A stretch of 64,000 nucleotides of DNA, taken from positions 66,160,134-66,224,133 of the forward strand of contig NC_133537.1 in assembly GCF_048544455.1 (NCBI RefSeq), in the 5' to 3' direction. Source of the DNA: Silene latifolia. Lineage: Eukaryota > Streptophyta > Magnoliopsida > Caryophyllales > Caryophyllaceae. Below the pieces are notes generated by a model that was given only the letters and a program-made list of their open reading frames with translations, did no database searches and was not told the DNA's origin. This document shows positions 55,010 to 64,000 of this stretch, one piece after another. The position numbers and the translations under genes were made by a program. The first letter of the stretch is position 1; each line of letters opens with the position of its first letter.

Positions 55010-57694
55010 TTATGCAGTTCAATATGAAATCTACAAGGTAGCCAAACAAGTTGCTGGTATGGCTGGTACATACTCTCTTAAAGTGAAGGTTATCCACAAG
55101 TCTGAAGTGTACAGTTCACTGGTAGATGCATCACTAGACTACCAGCTTGTCACGTTTAAAGATGAAGAGGTGAGTTTATTTTCCTTAAGACAGACAAGAT
55201 CGACTGCAATATTTCATTGAAATTTTATAGATTATTTAACAAACAAAGTTGCGGAAATACCAATCAGCTTTCACAATTAGTAAACTACAGCAACACTGTC
55301 AAGAACAGCGGGTTACTGATCTCTTCCTTGAACATATAACGAATGCTTTAATTTGCCTCCCTAATACTGGAAATCAGTTGACCTAGGATAGCAACCAATT
55401 TCCATCAAAAATATTAGTAGATGAACTAAAATTAACTTAGGCCATTCTTTCGTGCCTAATGCAGCAATTGAGTATATACAAATCAACAAATAGTTACTGA
55501 AATACATAATCTGCCTGTATGGCATATAATTATACTTCTGTCGAACATGTTATCCATGCATCCCCTACCATATGCCGTTTAATCTAACCTGCACATGTGG
55601 CCCAGTCTGTTAAACAATGTATGAATTAATAGCTGCATAAAACTTCGACAATTATTGCAGGGGCGAAGCTAAAAACTATCATGTACGATGAGTCGCTAGC
55701 AGAGTTTGAGGATGCCATGGAGAATCAGATGACGTACGAAATATCTAACACCAAAGTGAGACTGATGCCTGGACTGGGCTGGGAATATCCTAATGATTAG
55801 GTGTACGAACTTCATTTCAATATGGACACACGTGTCGAGCCTACCGTCGCACTCAAAACCCCATAATTACCTAAAAACGTGTTAATTGGATCTATCCCCA
55901 GGTTTGGCTCAAGCAGTGACCTCTATGGTGAGTACTGCTAAATGAATTGACGAATAACAGAAAATAAAATCGTTCAAACACAAATATTTGCTCTTACTCA
56001 GATTCTAATCTTATAATTGTCCATATAAATATGTGCTAGGAATTCTCATATATGTAGACCAGAACTACGAGATTAGCAGGACAAATGGCAATACTCAGGA
56101 TATTTGTGAACTTGCCATTATTGATCAGAGGTACATAATCCCCTGAAAAAATTACCTACCCGATATAACAGGCCCAAAAAGCCCTAAATATAACAAGTGC
56201 ACGCTTTTAGATGTACCAGCACTAAAATCAATGAATGTTTTTTCATGCAGCTCGGAAAGGATGACGGTAGTAACAGCCTCGCAGGAACAAGCTATCGAGG
56301 AGTGCAATAATTTACAAACCATTGCCGCATTATTTCCTATTCTGGGGTTCACAGCTCTTCGGCGATCTTACCGAAAAGGTTATTTATACGAACAGGCGTT
56401 TACCTCAATTTTAATTCAGCCTTGCCAAGTTTATATTTCTAAATAACAACGCTATGCTAAACATGTAGGGTTTTCACTAGAAATGACACACAAAACATCT
56501 ATCAACTTAGCTCTACCAGGTGAAGAAGCCGCAGCACTGCGTGCTTGATAAGAAATCTGAAACTCATTTGCTGATTAATTTGTTCAACTTAGCACTCGCT
56601 AAATATAGTCCTTCGTAGGGGTGCAACAAATACGGAGTTGCTTACTGCTAAAAGATGCCACGTCTTTGAAGTTCGGCGTCCAGAAACTGAGCGAATAATA
56701 ACCACAGTGGAAAAGCTCCTTCAAAAGAAAGTATGCATTCATCTATCTATACCCAAAAGTTGTTTGTTATGTTCTGGCAAATCGCAGACTTTCTAATCAG
56801 ATGACCAAGATCCAATATGGCAAATTCTAACACTGAAAACACTGATATCTGATTCATCAGTTATCAAGACATGCACTAATTTAACTCGTCGTCTACCCTC
56901 ACTAATAAACGTACTACCAAACAACCCAAAACATTCTTTAAAACATAAATAGGTAGAGTTCGTTTGATTGTTTATAAATATGGATCTTACAGTATATTTA
57001 CAAATGATTGCACAGATTAAGGATACTCTATAGGAAGAACGACACTGGCTATGTCTGCTGCTGAACACATCTGACCCAATTCATTTCAGCTTATACATGG
57101 GTTGCATAAACTGCAACAGTGAAGACAGAGGTGTTCCATACACATGCCATGTGTGCTACAAAGCAGATGTCATCTCATATCCAAGGTCAATATCCCTGGC
57201 AATCAAAGCTAAATGCACCCAAAATTATGGAGTTCTACGTCTTCATTTGTGTAAATGCAGGAAGACTTAATTAAAAGTTAAGACTTACGCTTATTCTAAT
57301 TGTTCACATAAACAACTGCAGGATGAGTCTGACATTCCAAGCGGCAGATGAGACTTCTAGTTACTCTTTTACTACACTGACTGAAAACACGGAAATACTC
57401 CTAAAAGTTGCTGCAGGAAATACTCAATGCTCCCACAGGTACTCTGCAACACAATTTCGGAATGCCTAACCTTCACAGTATGAAACATATGATAGCCTAC
57501 CATACTCTATGTTCTGACACAACATCCCTGAATGTCCATATATTTCACTGCAGGAAAGGGACGACTATCTTGCCCAGGCTAGGAGAGACTTTAGCAGTGC
57601 ACCTGTTTACATAAAAGTGGCACCAACACCTTATCTTTCCCTAACTGCTGATCAGGGCATGTTGTGGGTGCTCGAAAAGGTTTCTCTCAACTGA
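55010..57694 (+). pseudogene. RPA-like gene 2 (large-subunit RPA family, OB folds and zinc finger), main body
   Basis: The continuation of codon 4 after F1c, in about nine exons: 55010-55169 (GTYSLKVKVIHKSEV, LVTFKDEE; donor gtgagt), 55661-55927, 56040-56130, 56251-56378, 56469-~56519, ~56619-56730, 57090-57185, 57322-57438 and 57554-57694. The first two exons resemble the first DNA-binding OB fold (LxLxDExGxKIxAxI; MTYEISNTKVRL). The CINC...CHVC exon is a CxxC-x10-CxxC zinc finger, followed by MSLTFQAADETSS as in gene 1. Stops at 55798 (TAG) and 55863 (TAA), and a one-base phase conflict between exons 1 and 2, point to decay, possibly older than the F1c insertion. RPA binds single-stranded DNA in replication and repair. 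The family call is inference from pattern; exon borders are approximate. Confidence 0.55.
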
Positions 57695-58532
57695 AAGAAA
57701 TGAGTCTTTCGCGGGTGTAAGGCTTTGGTATTTTTGGGTTGTAGCGGCAAAATTTGAGATCTTGCCTCACATATAACAGGGCAAGCAACACCACCTGCAC
57801 AGTCGCTGGGCCTAGGAAAAAATAAAAACAGCTCGCCATTGCTGCACTTAGATAAATTTGAATAATATGCGTCTAAACAAACCCGTGCTGCATATTTTGT
57901 ATACTTCAGCAGCTACAATGTAAAAGTCTCTTGGAAGTTTCTGCTGATGGCACTCAAAATGTAAACTAATCTTTCACTTTCTGCATTATAAATATCCAGA
58001 ATTGGACTTAAATGACACTGATACATTTAACTTTTGAAAATCGCATTGTTAGAGTAATATAATCATTTTCGGGCAGAACGAATTTCCAAAAGGAAAAATT
58101 TAAGGAAACATATGGCTTTACAAAGGGAAAGTAGATCTAGATGGGTGGCATTTTGGAACTTTCGTAATTTTTAGGGATGAATTATTCAATAATGTTCTTC
58201 GCTTTCGCAAATTACTAACTAAAAAAAATACGAAGGAAAGTTGATTACAATACAGTCGTGATGGACGGTGCCCAAATCTGAGGCAGTTACTTAAAACTAT
58301 AAAACTTATAATTACCAAAAAAACAAACTCATAAGACACACAACTAATAATAGGCAGGTTAATATGCAAGACTAATGTTAAAATAAACAAATACACTTAA
58401 CTTTTAAGAAGGTGGAAGGCCTTGAAAAGACATAACTATTCATGACTGCATGCTGTGTATTCTATGGTCATTTGAAAGGGCACAACTATTCATGCATTGG
58501 TATTGATGATTTGATGTACTAATTTGTTTTAT
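57695..58532 (+). other. Intergenic region, nothing recognised
   Basis: AT-rich sequence between the end of RPA-like gene 2 and the next promoter. No supported ORF, RNA gene or repeat. Confidence 0.5.
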
Positions 58533-58540
58533 TATATAAA
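58533..58540 (+). promoter_or_regulatory. TATA box of the unrecognised gene at 58640
   Basis: TATATAAA in tttattatataaacaaat, 100 bases upstream of the ATG, followed by a C- and A-rich leader of plant 5' UTR type. Confidence 0.5.
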
Positions 58541-58639
58541 CAAATACATGAACCACACCTACTATCCCTCATAATCACCCTTCCCTAATCAAAGCAAACC
58601 AAACTGAAAAATAATCATCACAGTAAAAAAGTAGCTCAT

Positions 58640-59170
58640 ATGGAAAACATATCTTGCACACGTCCGTACTACAAAAATGTGAATGACAAGACAAACATTG
58701 TTAAAGGGTATGTTGATTGGAAGGTCAAACAATTTAAATGTAAAGGGATCTTTGAAAAGGCGGCTGGAGACAAAGCGTCATCAAATGGTGACGAAAAACA
58801 CCATCCAACCATTGATCTGGAGGATATAATGACCAACGCCTTTGAAAAGTTACAAAGGACTGATAAAAAAAACATGGCGGAGGCTTATAGAAGTTGGGCG
58901 AAATGGTTCCTGATGGGCACAGAAACATCAAAGGTGATGGTTGATTATAAGAAGTAGTTGGTCACTGAAAACCAAAAAGGTCTTATAATGGTTACAATAG
59001 AGAAAACGTTAGTCGAGATGTACTGCACTTGCCAATATTATAGGACTGAAAGGGAAAGGCGCGAGTATTATAGGAAGCTTGAGAGAGCTCAATCCAGAGA
59101 GGAATCATACCTTCTGCAGCAGGGTCGCGATGAATTTGGTAGTGAGGGCTACTATGATTCAAACAACTAG
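58640..59170 (+). pseudogene. Unrecognised small gene with an in-frame TAG (176 codons)
   Basis: The ATG at 58640 (MENISCTRPYYKNV) opens 105 codons to a TAG at 58955. The same frame continues for 70 codons (LVTENQKGLIMV... to GSEGYYDSNN, TAG 59168). The protein is highly charged and probably helical: IDLEDIMTNAFEKLQ, then YRTERERREYYRKLERAQS. There is no signal peptide or membrane segment. I do not recognise the family. It could be a gene with one nonsense mutation, a 105-residue protein followed by an open 3' UTR by chance, or a product made by readthrough. The upstream TATA box and leader favour a real transcription unit. Confidence 0.4.
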
Positions 59171-61386
59171 GGAACTACCATACCGGAAGCAATTATGTCT
59201 GTATGTTGGTCTTTTGCGTTGCTACGAAGCATTTTAGGTAATCCTTTTTTGGGTAGCAACAGTCTTATGTGTCGCACTTTAAGTCAAGTAGAATGACGTC
59301 TTAGATTTAACCTATAGGTCTATCTATAAGTTTCGATAGTTTGAATGTTTGTCAGCAGTCTGTTTCTAAATCGAGATGGCTGTAGTGACATTAGATCGTA
59401 ATTACAGTTATATTTTGATGGGCAGAAATCTAAACTGAATGTTCTCTAACACCGCACATTTCATAGTGCCTATGTAAAATTTGGGTTCTCTATTAAGCAC
59501 AATAGACCCTTTATTAGGCATGTGGTGTACGTCCCTGTATTTGTGTAATTTAATACGCCGCCCAATATATAGGCGGATTAAATGTAGTGCAGCAGCTGTT
59601 TGTTTGAACTGGCATTTTAAAGGTTGATGGTACGCTGAAATTATTGGTTGCCTCTGTTGGTTAAGCCAAACCGTAGCATAACACACTTATGGTCACATAT
59701 AGCTTTTCACTGAAAAAACATGGGTGTGGTAACATAAAAGATAACTTGAAAAAACAGTGCGCAAGGGCAAATGATAACTTATGTTCGAGAATAATGGAAA
59801 ACCGTTGAACCCTATAAAGTGCAAAGCAACCTCCGGAATGCCAAGAAAACGAGGAAGGTTACATACCGAGAGACAGGGTCGACTATGTCAAAATAACCAA
59901 TTGTGTTAGAGGCAAACGTGACATAATTGACACTGCACAAGCCAAAAACGCTTCTGTTGTTGTTTTACTCGTGCTTACAAGCCCAATTACCATGGGGGAT
60001 TCCATACATCTGCTTAAGCCTTTCATCAATCTACATCGATCGAATTTACACAAGCGGCAGTTGTTTACCTGGCACAAAATTAAATAATTTTTATTTCAAA
60101 GACATAAACATATATCGGTTATGAATTCAAACTTTTCGGAAATTATACGAGTCACCAATATGTATAAGGAGGGAATTAGGATCTACACATAACATAAACA
60201 ACCCAAAACATAGCTTCATTAGATTTATACAAACATTAATCCTAAAGTGCTACAGTTTAGGTTACTACCCTTAATAGAACCGGATAATTCAGAAACCAAA
60301 TAATCATCCGATATGGAGCTTACAAAAGATGGCCCAGTAAGACAATGAAGGCCCTAATTAAGACCACTTTAACCAAATTGCACAACATCAAAGGCCAAAG
60401 CTAAATAATCCAACAAATTATAACTGGCCTAACAAAATAATTGGCTCATGGAATTTCATATGAGCTTATATTTAGTTACTTCACCAGAGAATTTAATGGG
60501 TTTTATAAACTTCTATGATACGTATGATGAAAGAGCTCATACCGTAACATATTCCATTATTAATTCTTCGGAGAATATATGTTGTCACCGGAGGGCCTTT
60601 ATTTTCGCTGACTATCTTTCTATTGGTTTACTCTTGTCAGGGCAAACGTTTTTTTTTTAAAAGAAGGGGTTGTATGAAAATATTAATTACCGGCGTGTTG
60701 TCGTGAGGAGTGAAACTGCAAACTACCAAAACATACCAAAACTTGACTCGATAAAACCTAGCCTAACCAAACCCAAAAGTATCTCGAAGATATTTAAATG
60801 TTTCATGCAAAAAAAGTTTAAATACAAATAAATTTAATTAAATTACACCTATATGCAGAAGTTAACTAATTCACAACAATCGTATACAAAAATCAAATAA
60901 GTCGATTATAATATCTCGCTGTGCAACCAACTAGTAATATCTAAACGGTCCGTTTTTCTTAAGACCATTACTTTTGATCTGAAATAAGACGAGTAACATG
61001 TCATCATTTTACAATAAAATGTTGTTATTTTTTGATAACATGTTACTATTATTGTTCACATCATTTTCAGGGTAAAAAATGACACATCTAGTCATAATAT
61101 TTTGTGAATTAATTGGTTACATTTTCTTAAAAAATGGCAACATTTTATCCGTTTGACAAATAAGACCAAAAGTGTCCGTCTGAAACAAGAATTTGTGATA
61201 TCGAAATATGTCATAACTAAATCTATTAATTTGAGCTAATATGAGTGTTCATATTATATACTCATGTCCATTTCTATTTTCTTATGTCCCATAACACCCA
61301 TTAGGTCATTATTAGGACTTACATAATCAGTAGTTGAAGGGTGATAATCGATGGTTAGGAAATGTCAAGAATGAGACGACGATTGA
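59171..61386 (+). other. Intergenic region, nothing recognised
   Basis: About 2.2 kb of AT-rich sequence. Small frames (59408-59686 minus, 60448-60660 plus) resemble nothing I know and lack promoter or splice context. No tRNA or rRNA seen. Confidence 0.5.
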
Positions 61387-61392
61387 CACGTG
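61387..61392 (+). promoter_or_regulatory. G-box CACGTG upstream of the WVD2-like gene
   Basis: CACGTG in attgacacgtgacag, about 220 bases upstream of the TATA box. G-boxes bind bHLH and bZIP factors in light and abscisic-acid responses; function here is inference only. Confidence 0.45.
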
Positions 61393-61607
61393 ACAGATTC
61401 GACGCACTCAGGAAGCCATGAGGATATAAAATTATAAACCAAGAAAAACCATGATAAAGGGATCCCAGCCGTCAGATGCACGGCGGTGCATGACATATGA
61501 AGATGGGGAGGGAACATGTTGGCGTACACACTATTATTAGATGACAAAAACCGTGTTGGGTGGCACATGACAACTTACTTACATTATGCATCCAACCCTA
61601 TTATTAT

Positions 61608-61615
61608 TATATAAA
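61608..61615 (+). promoter_or_regulatory. TATA box of the WVD2-like gene
   Basis: TATATAAA in ttattatataaacttcc, about 270 bases before the ATG at 61879. This implies a 5' UTR of roughly 240 bases that includes the ATGT microsatellite. Confidence 0.5.
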
Positions 61616-61750
61616 CTTCCAACATTATTATATTAACTTGTTAGTTAATTAATTAATAACTACTCTTAGATTACAGATTTAGAGTTGATCATGAGTAGAT
61701 AGTAGAAGTGTACAACACTCTTAGTTTTAGATTCTTATAAGCTTATTATT

Positions 61751-61778
61751 ATGTATGTATGTATGTATGTATGTATGT
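61751..61778 (+). repeat. (ATGT)7 microsatellite
   Basis: Seven perfect ATGT units in the predicted 5' UTR of the WVD2-like gene. It contains upstream ATG triplets and is likely length-polymorphic. Confidence 0.9.
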
Positions 61779-61878
61779 ACTCACTTCCGAATTCCTGCTT
61801 TCTTTGTAACATGTCAATGTATATGCAGATGAAATAGTATTGGTGGGATCTTTAGACTAAATTTAGAGGTGCCCAATA

Positions 61879-63670
61879 ATGGCTAGTCATCTTCAACAAC
61901 CTTTTACCCTTAGCTTTCAGGTACTTGCTTTATTTTCTGCTTCTTTTATATACATTAAACAATTTGTTTTCTCATCATAATTTACTCAGAATTTGTGACT
62001 ATGTTTGTTTGTTACAAGAATTGCTTTAATTTCATGGATTTGTTAGAAAATATGTTTACATTCATGATTTTAAAATCTAGCTTGCTTCTTATGAGTGCAA
62101 CCATGACGGGGCAACGGAGTCAGGATTTGAAGTCAGGTGTAATTTAAGTAATGTAGAGTAATAGAATAGGATACCGAGTCATTTTGAAAAATTTGAAATT
62201 TTTACTAAAGTTGAAAGTTTTCACATACCCTTGTGTGGATTTAGTGTAGAATATGTAAGTTATATTAATTGAATGAATGATACATTAGGAGGATACATCA
62301 TTATATACTACTTAACAAGATGATATTAGTTACCTAGAATCAAGGATAGTTTTCCTAATGTAATGCTAAGAATAAGGAAGTGGGTTTTCTTGCAATTCAA
62401 GTCAAAACTCTTATGTTCAGAGTCCAAAATGTCTCTTTGGTTTCGGGCTGGTGGTTCCATGTTTAAGTATATATATGTGAATGGCTTGTTGCAAAATTTG
62501 TTGGAGTTTGTCCAAGGTCCAAATAGAGTGACCCGCTTCAGAATCCGTCAAAACCACTGCCTGATCTCTGTATTGACACTGAGAGACTGAGAACAGCACC
62601 TGCGTGCTTCAGAATCCTGCAAAATTACTGTCCTTTCATGGTTGCTTCAGTTTTGCTACGAGTCTGTTTCCATTGATTACTTTGGCTGTCAGTTGACAGA
62701 GAACCTTCAGTTCAAAAAAGTGTGCCTATTGGATGAGGCACTAGCCAAAACTCCTCGCTGCATTTTAGGTGCGCCTTGCCCCTCTTCAAACTAAGAGAGA
62801 ACCCTACATCATGGTTATCAGTGTGCTTGTTCCAGCTTATTTAACATAATAGTGTTTTCCACTTATTTGGTATATGCATTTTGTTAATTACAGGTGGATG
62901 CACTACATTCAAGCTCGATATCATTCGGAAGGTTTGAACTAGAATCTCTTTCGTGGGAAAGAAGATCCTCCTTTTCGCACAATAGATATTTAGAAGAAGT
63001 TGAGAAGTATGCGAAACCAGGGTCAGTCACTGAGAAGAAGGCGTATTTCGAAGCTCATTTTAGGAAGAGGGCATTACTACGCCATCAGGCTGAAAGAGAT
63101 GGATCAAATAGTGAGAGTAGCTCTAGCAGTACAATCACTTGTGAGGAAGTTCAGAAAGATTTGATCCATATAGAGGAGCCTCAACAACCGATTGAAAATC
63201 GTGATCTTTATCATTTTGATGAGAGTCCAAAGGGTTCCTCTGATGGAGATTTCAGAACCTTTGAATATGAAGCTGGTTTAGCCTCCAATTTACATTTAGA
63301 ATCACACACCGTACCTTTGTCAAGCATAGATGATACTAACTCTCTTAGTGAGATTGATACGAGGCTCAAGAGCTCGAGCTTGGCGGGTGATTTATGTGAC
63401 CGAGAACATGATTATGAGTCTATGCTCACAGATCGCTTAGAACTAAAGCAAGAACTCACTCCACGTACTGTCTATTCAGTAGAAAATGTGAAATGGATTG
63501 ATAATGCGGAAGCAAGGGAGAGTGAATCGACCTGTAATCAGGATTCATTGCTCAATGTTCAGCAGAATGTTAATTTAGAATTCGAAACTCATGATCAGAC
63601 CCCAGACGAACTGCAGGAACAATGCATTTCTGAATGCACTTCTGAAGGGTTGATCAATCAACCATTAAAG
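61879..63670 (+). CDS. WVD2-like 7 / MDP40-type microtubule-associated protein, N-terminal exons
   Basis: Exon 1 is 61879-61920 (MASHLQQPFTLSFQ) with donor cag/gtactt. Exon 2 is 62894-63670 (259 codons) after acceptor attacag, with donor aag/gtaaat; both junctions are in phase 0. Exon 2 starts VDALHSSSISFGRFELES and continues LSWERRSSFSHNRYLEEVEK, PGSVTEKKAYFEAHF. This is the conserved N-terminal signature of plant WVD2-like 7 and MDP40 proteins, which bind cortical microtubules through a C-terminal TPX2 domain. That domain is not in the window, so the gene runs on past 64000. The rest of exon 2 is acidic, Ser-rich and poorly conserved in the family. The 973-base intron 1 carries no other gene. 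It appears intact and is the most confident host gene here. Confidence 0.85.
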
Positions 63671-64000
63671 GTAAATACTGTTCTTAGGGTAACTTGCTCT
63701 TGCATTCTTCTTAAACTTGTTGATTCTTGCTCTGTGCGATCATTTACTAATAAGTTTAGGTTTTACAGAAGACCATTGTATTCAAATGCACCCATTACAT
63801 CTCATTTGGACCGATTTATCATGGTGAAGGTTACAATGGCTACATTGTCAGGTTGCATCTATAATGCAATGACTACGATCATGCCACTGCAACTACTTCT
63901 GAGATCAATACCCAAACCGAGATTTAGTACCATGCACAAAACTGTATAACCTAAAGATTCTTGAAATGCAATCTTAGGAAATTGTATGTTATGTATATAG
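63671..64000 (+). other. Start of intron 2 or short terminal exon of the WVD2-like gene
   Basis: After the donor at 63671 the next acceptor candidate (ttttacag, 63768) would add about 27 codons (KTIVFKCTHYISFG...) and then a TAA, giving a truncated protein. A later acceptor beyond the window is at least as likely, since the TPX2 domain has not appeared. The sequence does not decide between them. Confidence 0.35.

Overview
The window is plant nuclear DNA, most likely from a eudicot with a large, transposon-rich genome. This follows from spliced genes with GT/AG introns and TATA boxes, plant-specific Athila and Tat LTR retrotransposons, and a gene of the plant-specific WVD2-like microtubule protein family. 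I cannot name the species. About 55 kb is a nest of LTR retrotransposons that landed in a small locus of tandem replication-protein-A (RPA)-like genes; the last ~9 kb is ordinary genic sequence.

Layout. (1) 1-1742: 3' end of a Tat-lineage element (copy A) with an antisense ORF and its 3' LTR, inserted in the 5' LTR of the next element. (2) 1743-12541: Athila element F1a (+), with pol and the 3' ORF1 but no gag or protease. (3) 12542-12758 and 30753-33985: 3' part of a second Tat element (copy B), split by (4) 12759-30747: Athila element F1b (+, target duplication tcagg), with gag-protease and ORF1 but no pol. F1b is itself split by (5) 19574-26849: element F2 (+, target duplication ctaag), which has Tekay/Del-like LTRs and a tRNA-Met primer site, and whose only gene is an intact 522-codon Athila-type ORF1. 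(6) 33986-34557: 3' exons of RPA-like gene 1. (7) 35548-35637 plus 55005-57694: RPA-like gene 2, cut in its fourth codon by (8) 35638-55004: Athila element F1c (-, target duplication gatgc), again pol plus ORF1 without gag. F1c contains (9) 37726-45576: element F3 (+, target duplication ctaag), Tekay/Del-like and without genes. (10) 58533-59170: a small unrecognised gene with an in-frame stop. (11) 61387 to the end: 5' half of a WVD2-like 7/MDP40-type gene.

How the parts fit. The insertion order follows from the nesting: RPA locus, then Tat B and F1c; F1a and F1b into Tat B; Tat A into F1a; F2 into F1b; F3 into F1c. The three Athila copies share LTR ends, primer site, leader, a conserved 3' block, polypurine tract and ORF1, but carry complementary halves of gag-pol. 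This suggests a two-component family that complements in trans. In each element that has ORF1, an element-specific GC-rich palindrome-like array lies upstream of the LTR TATA box and again just upstream of ORF1, in most copies followed by a second TATA box. This looks like a duplicated promoter module serving ORF1. F3, with related LTRs but no ORF1, lacks such arrays. These two patterns are the best candidates for an undescribed system. All coordinates and motif comparisons were made by eye, with no database search.
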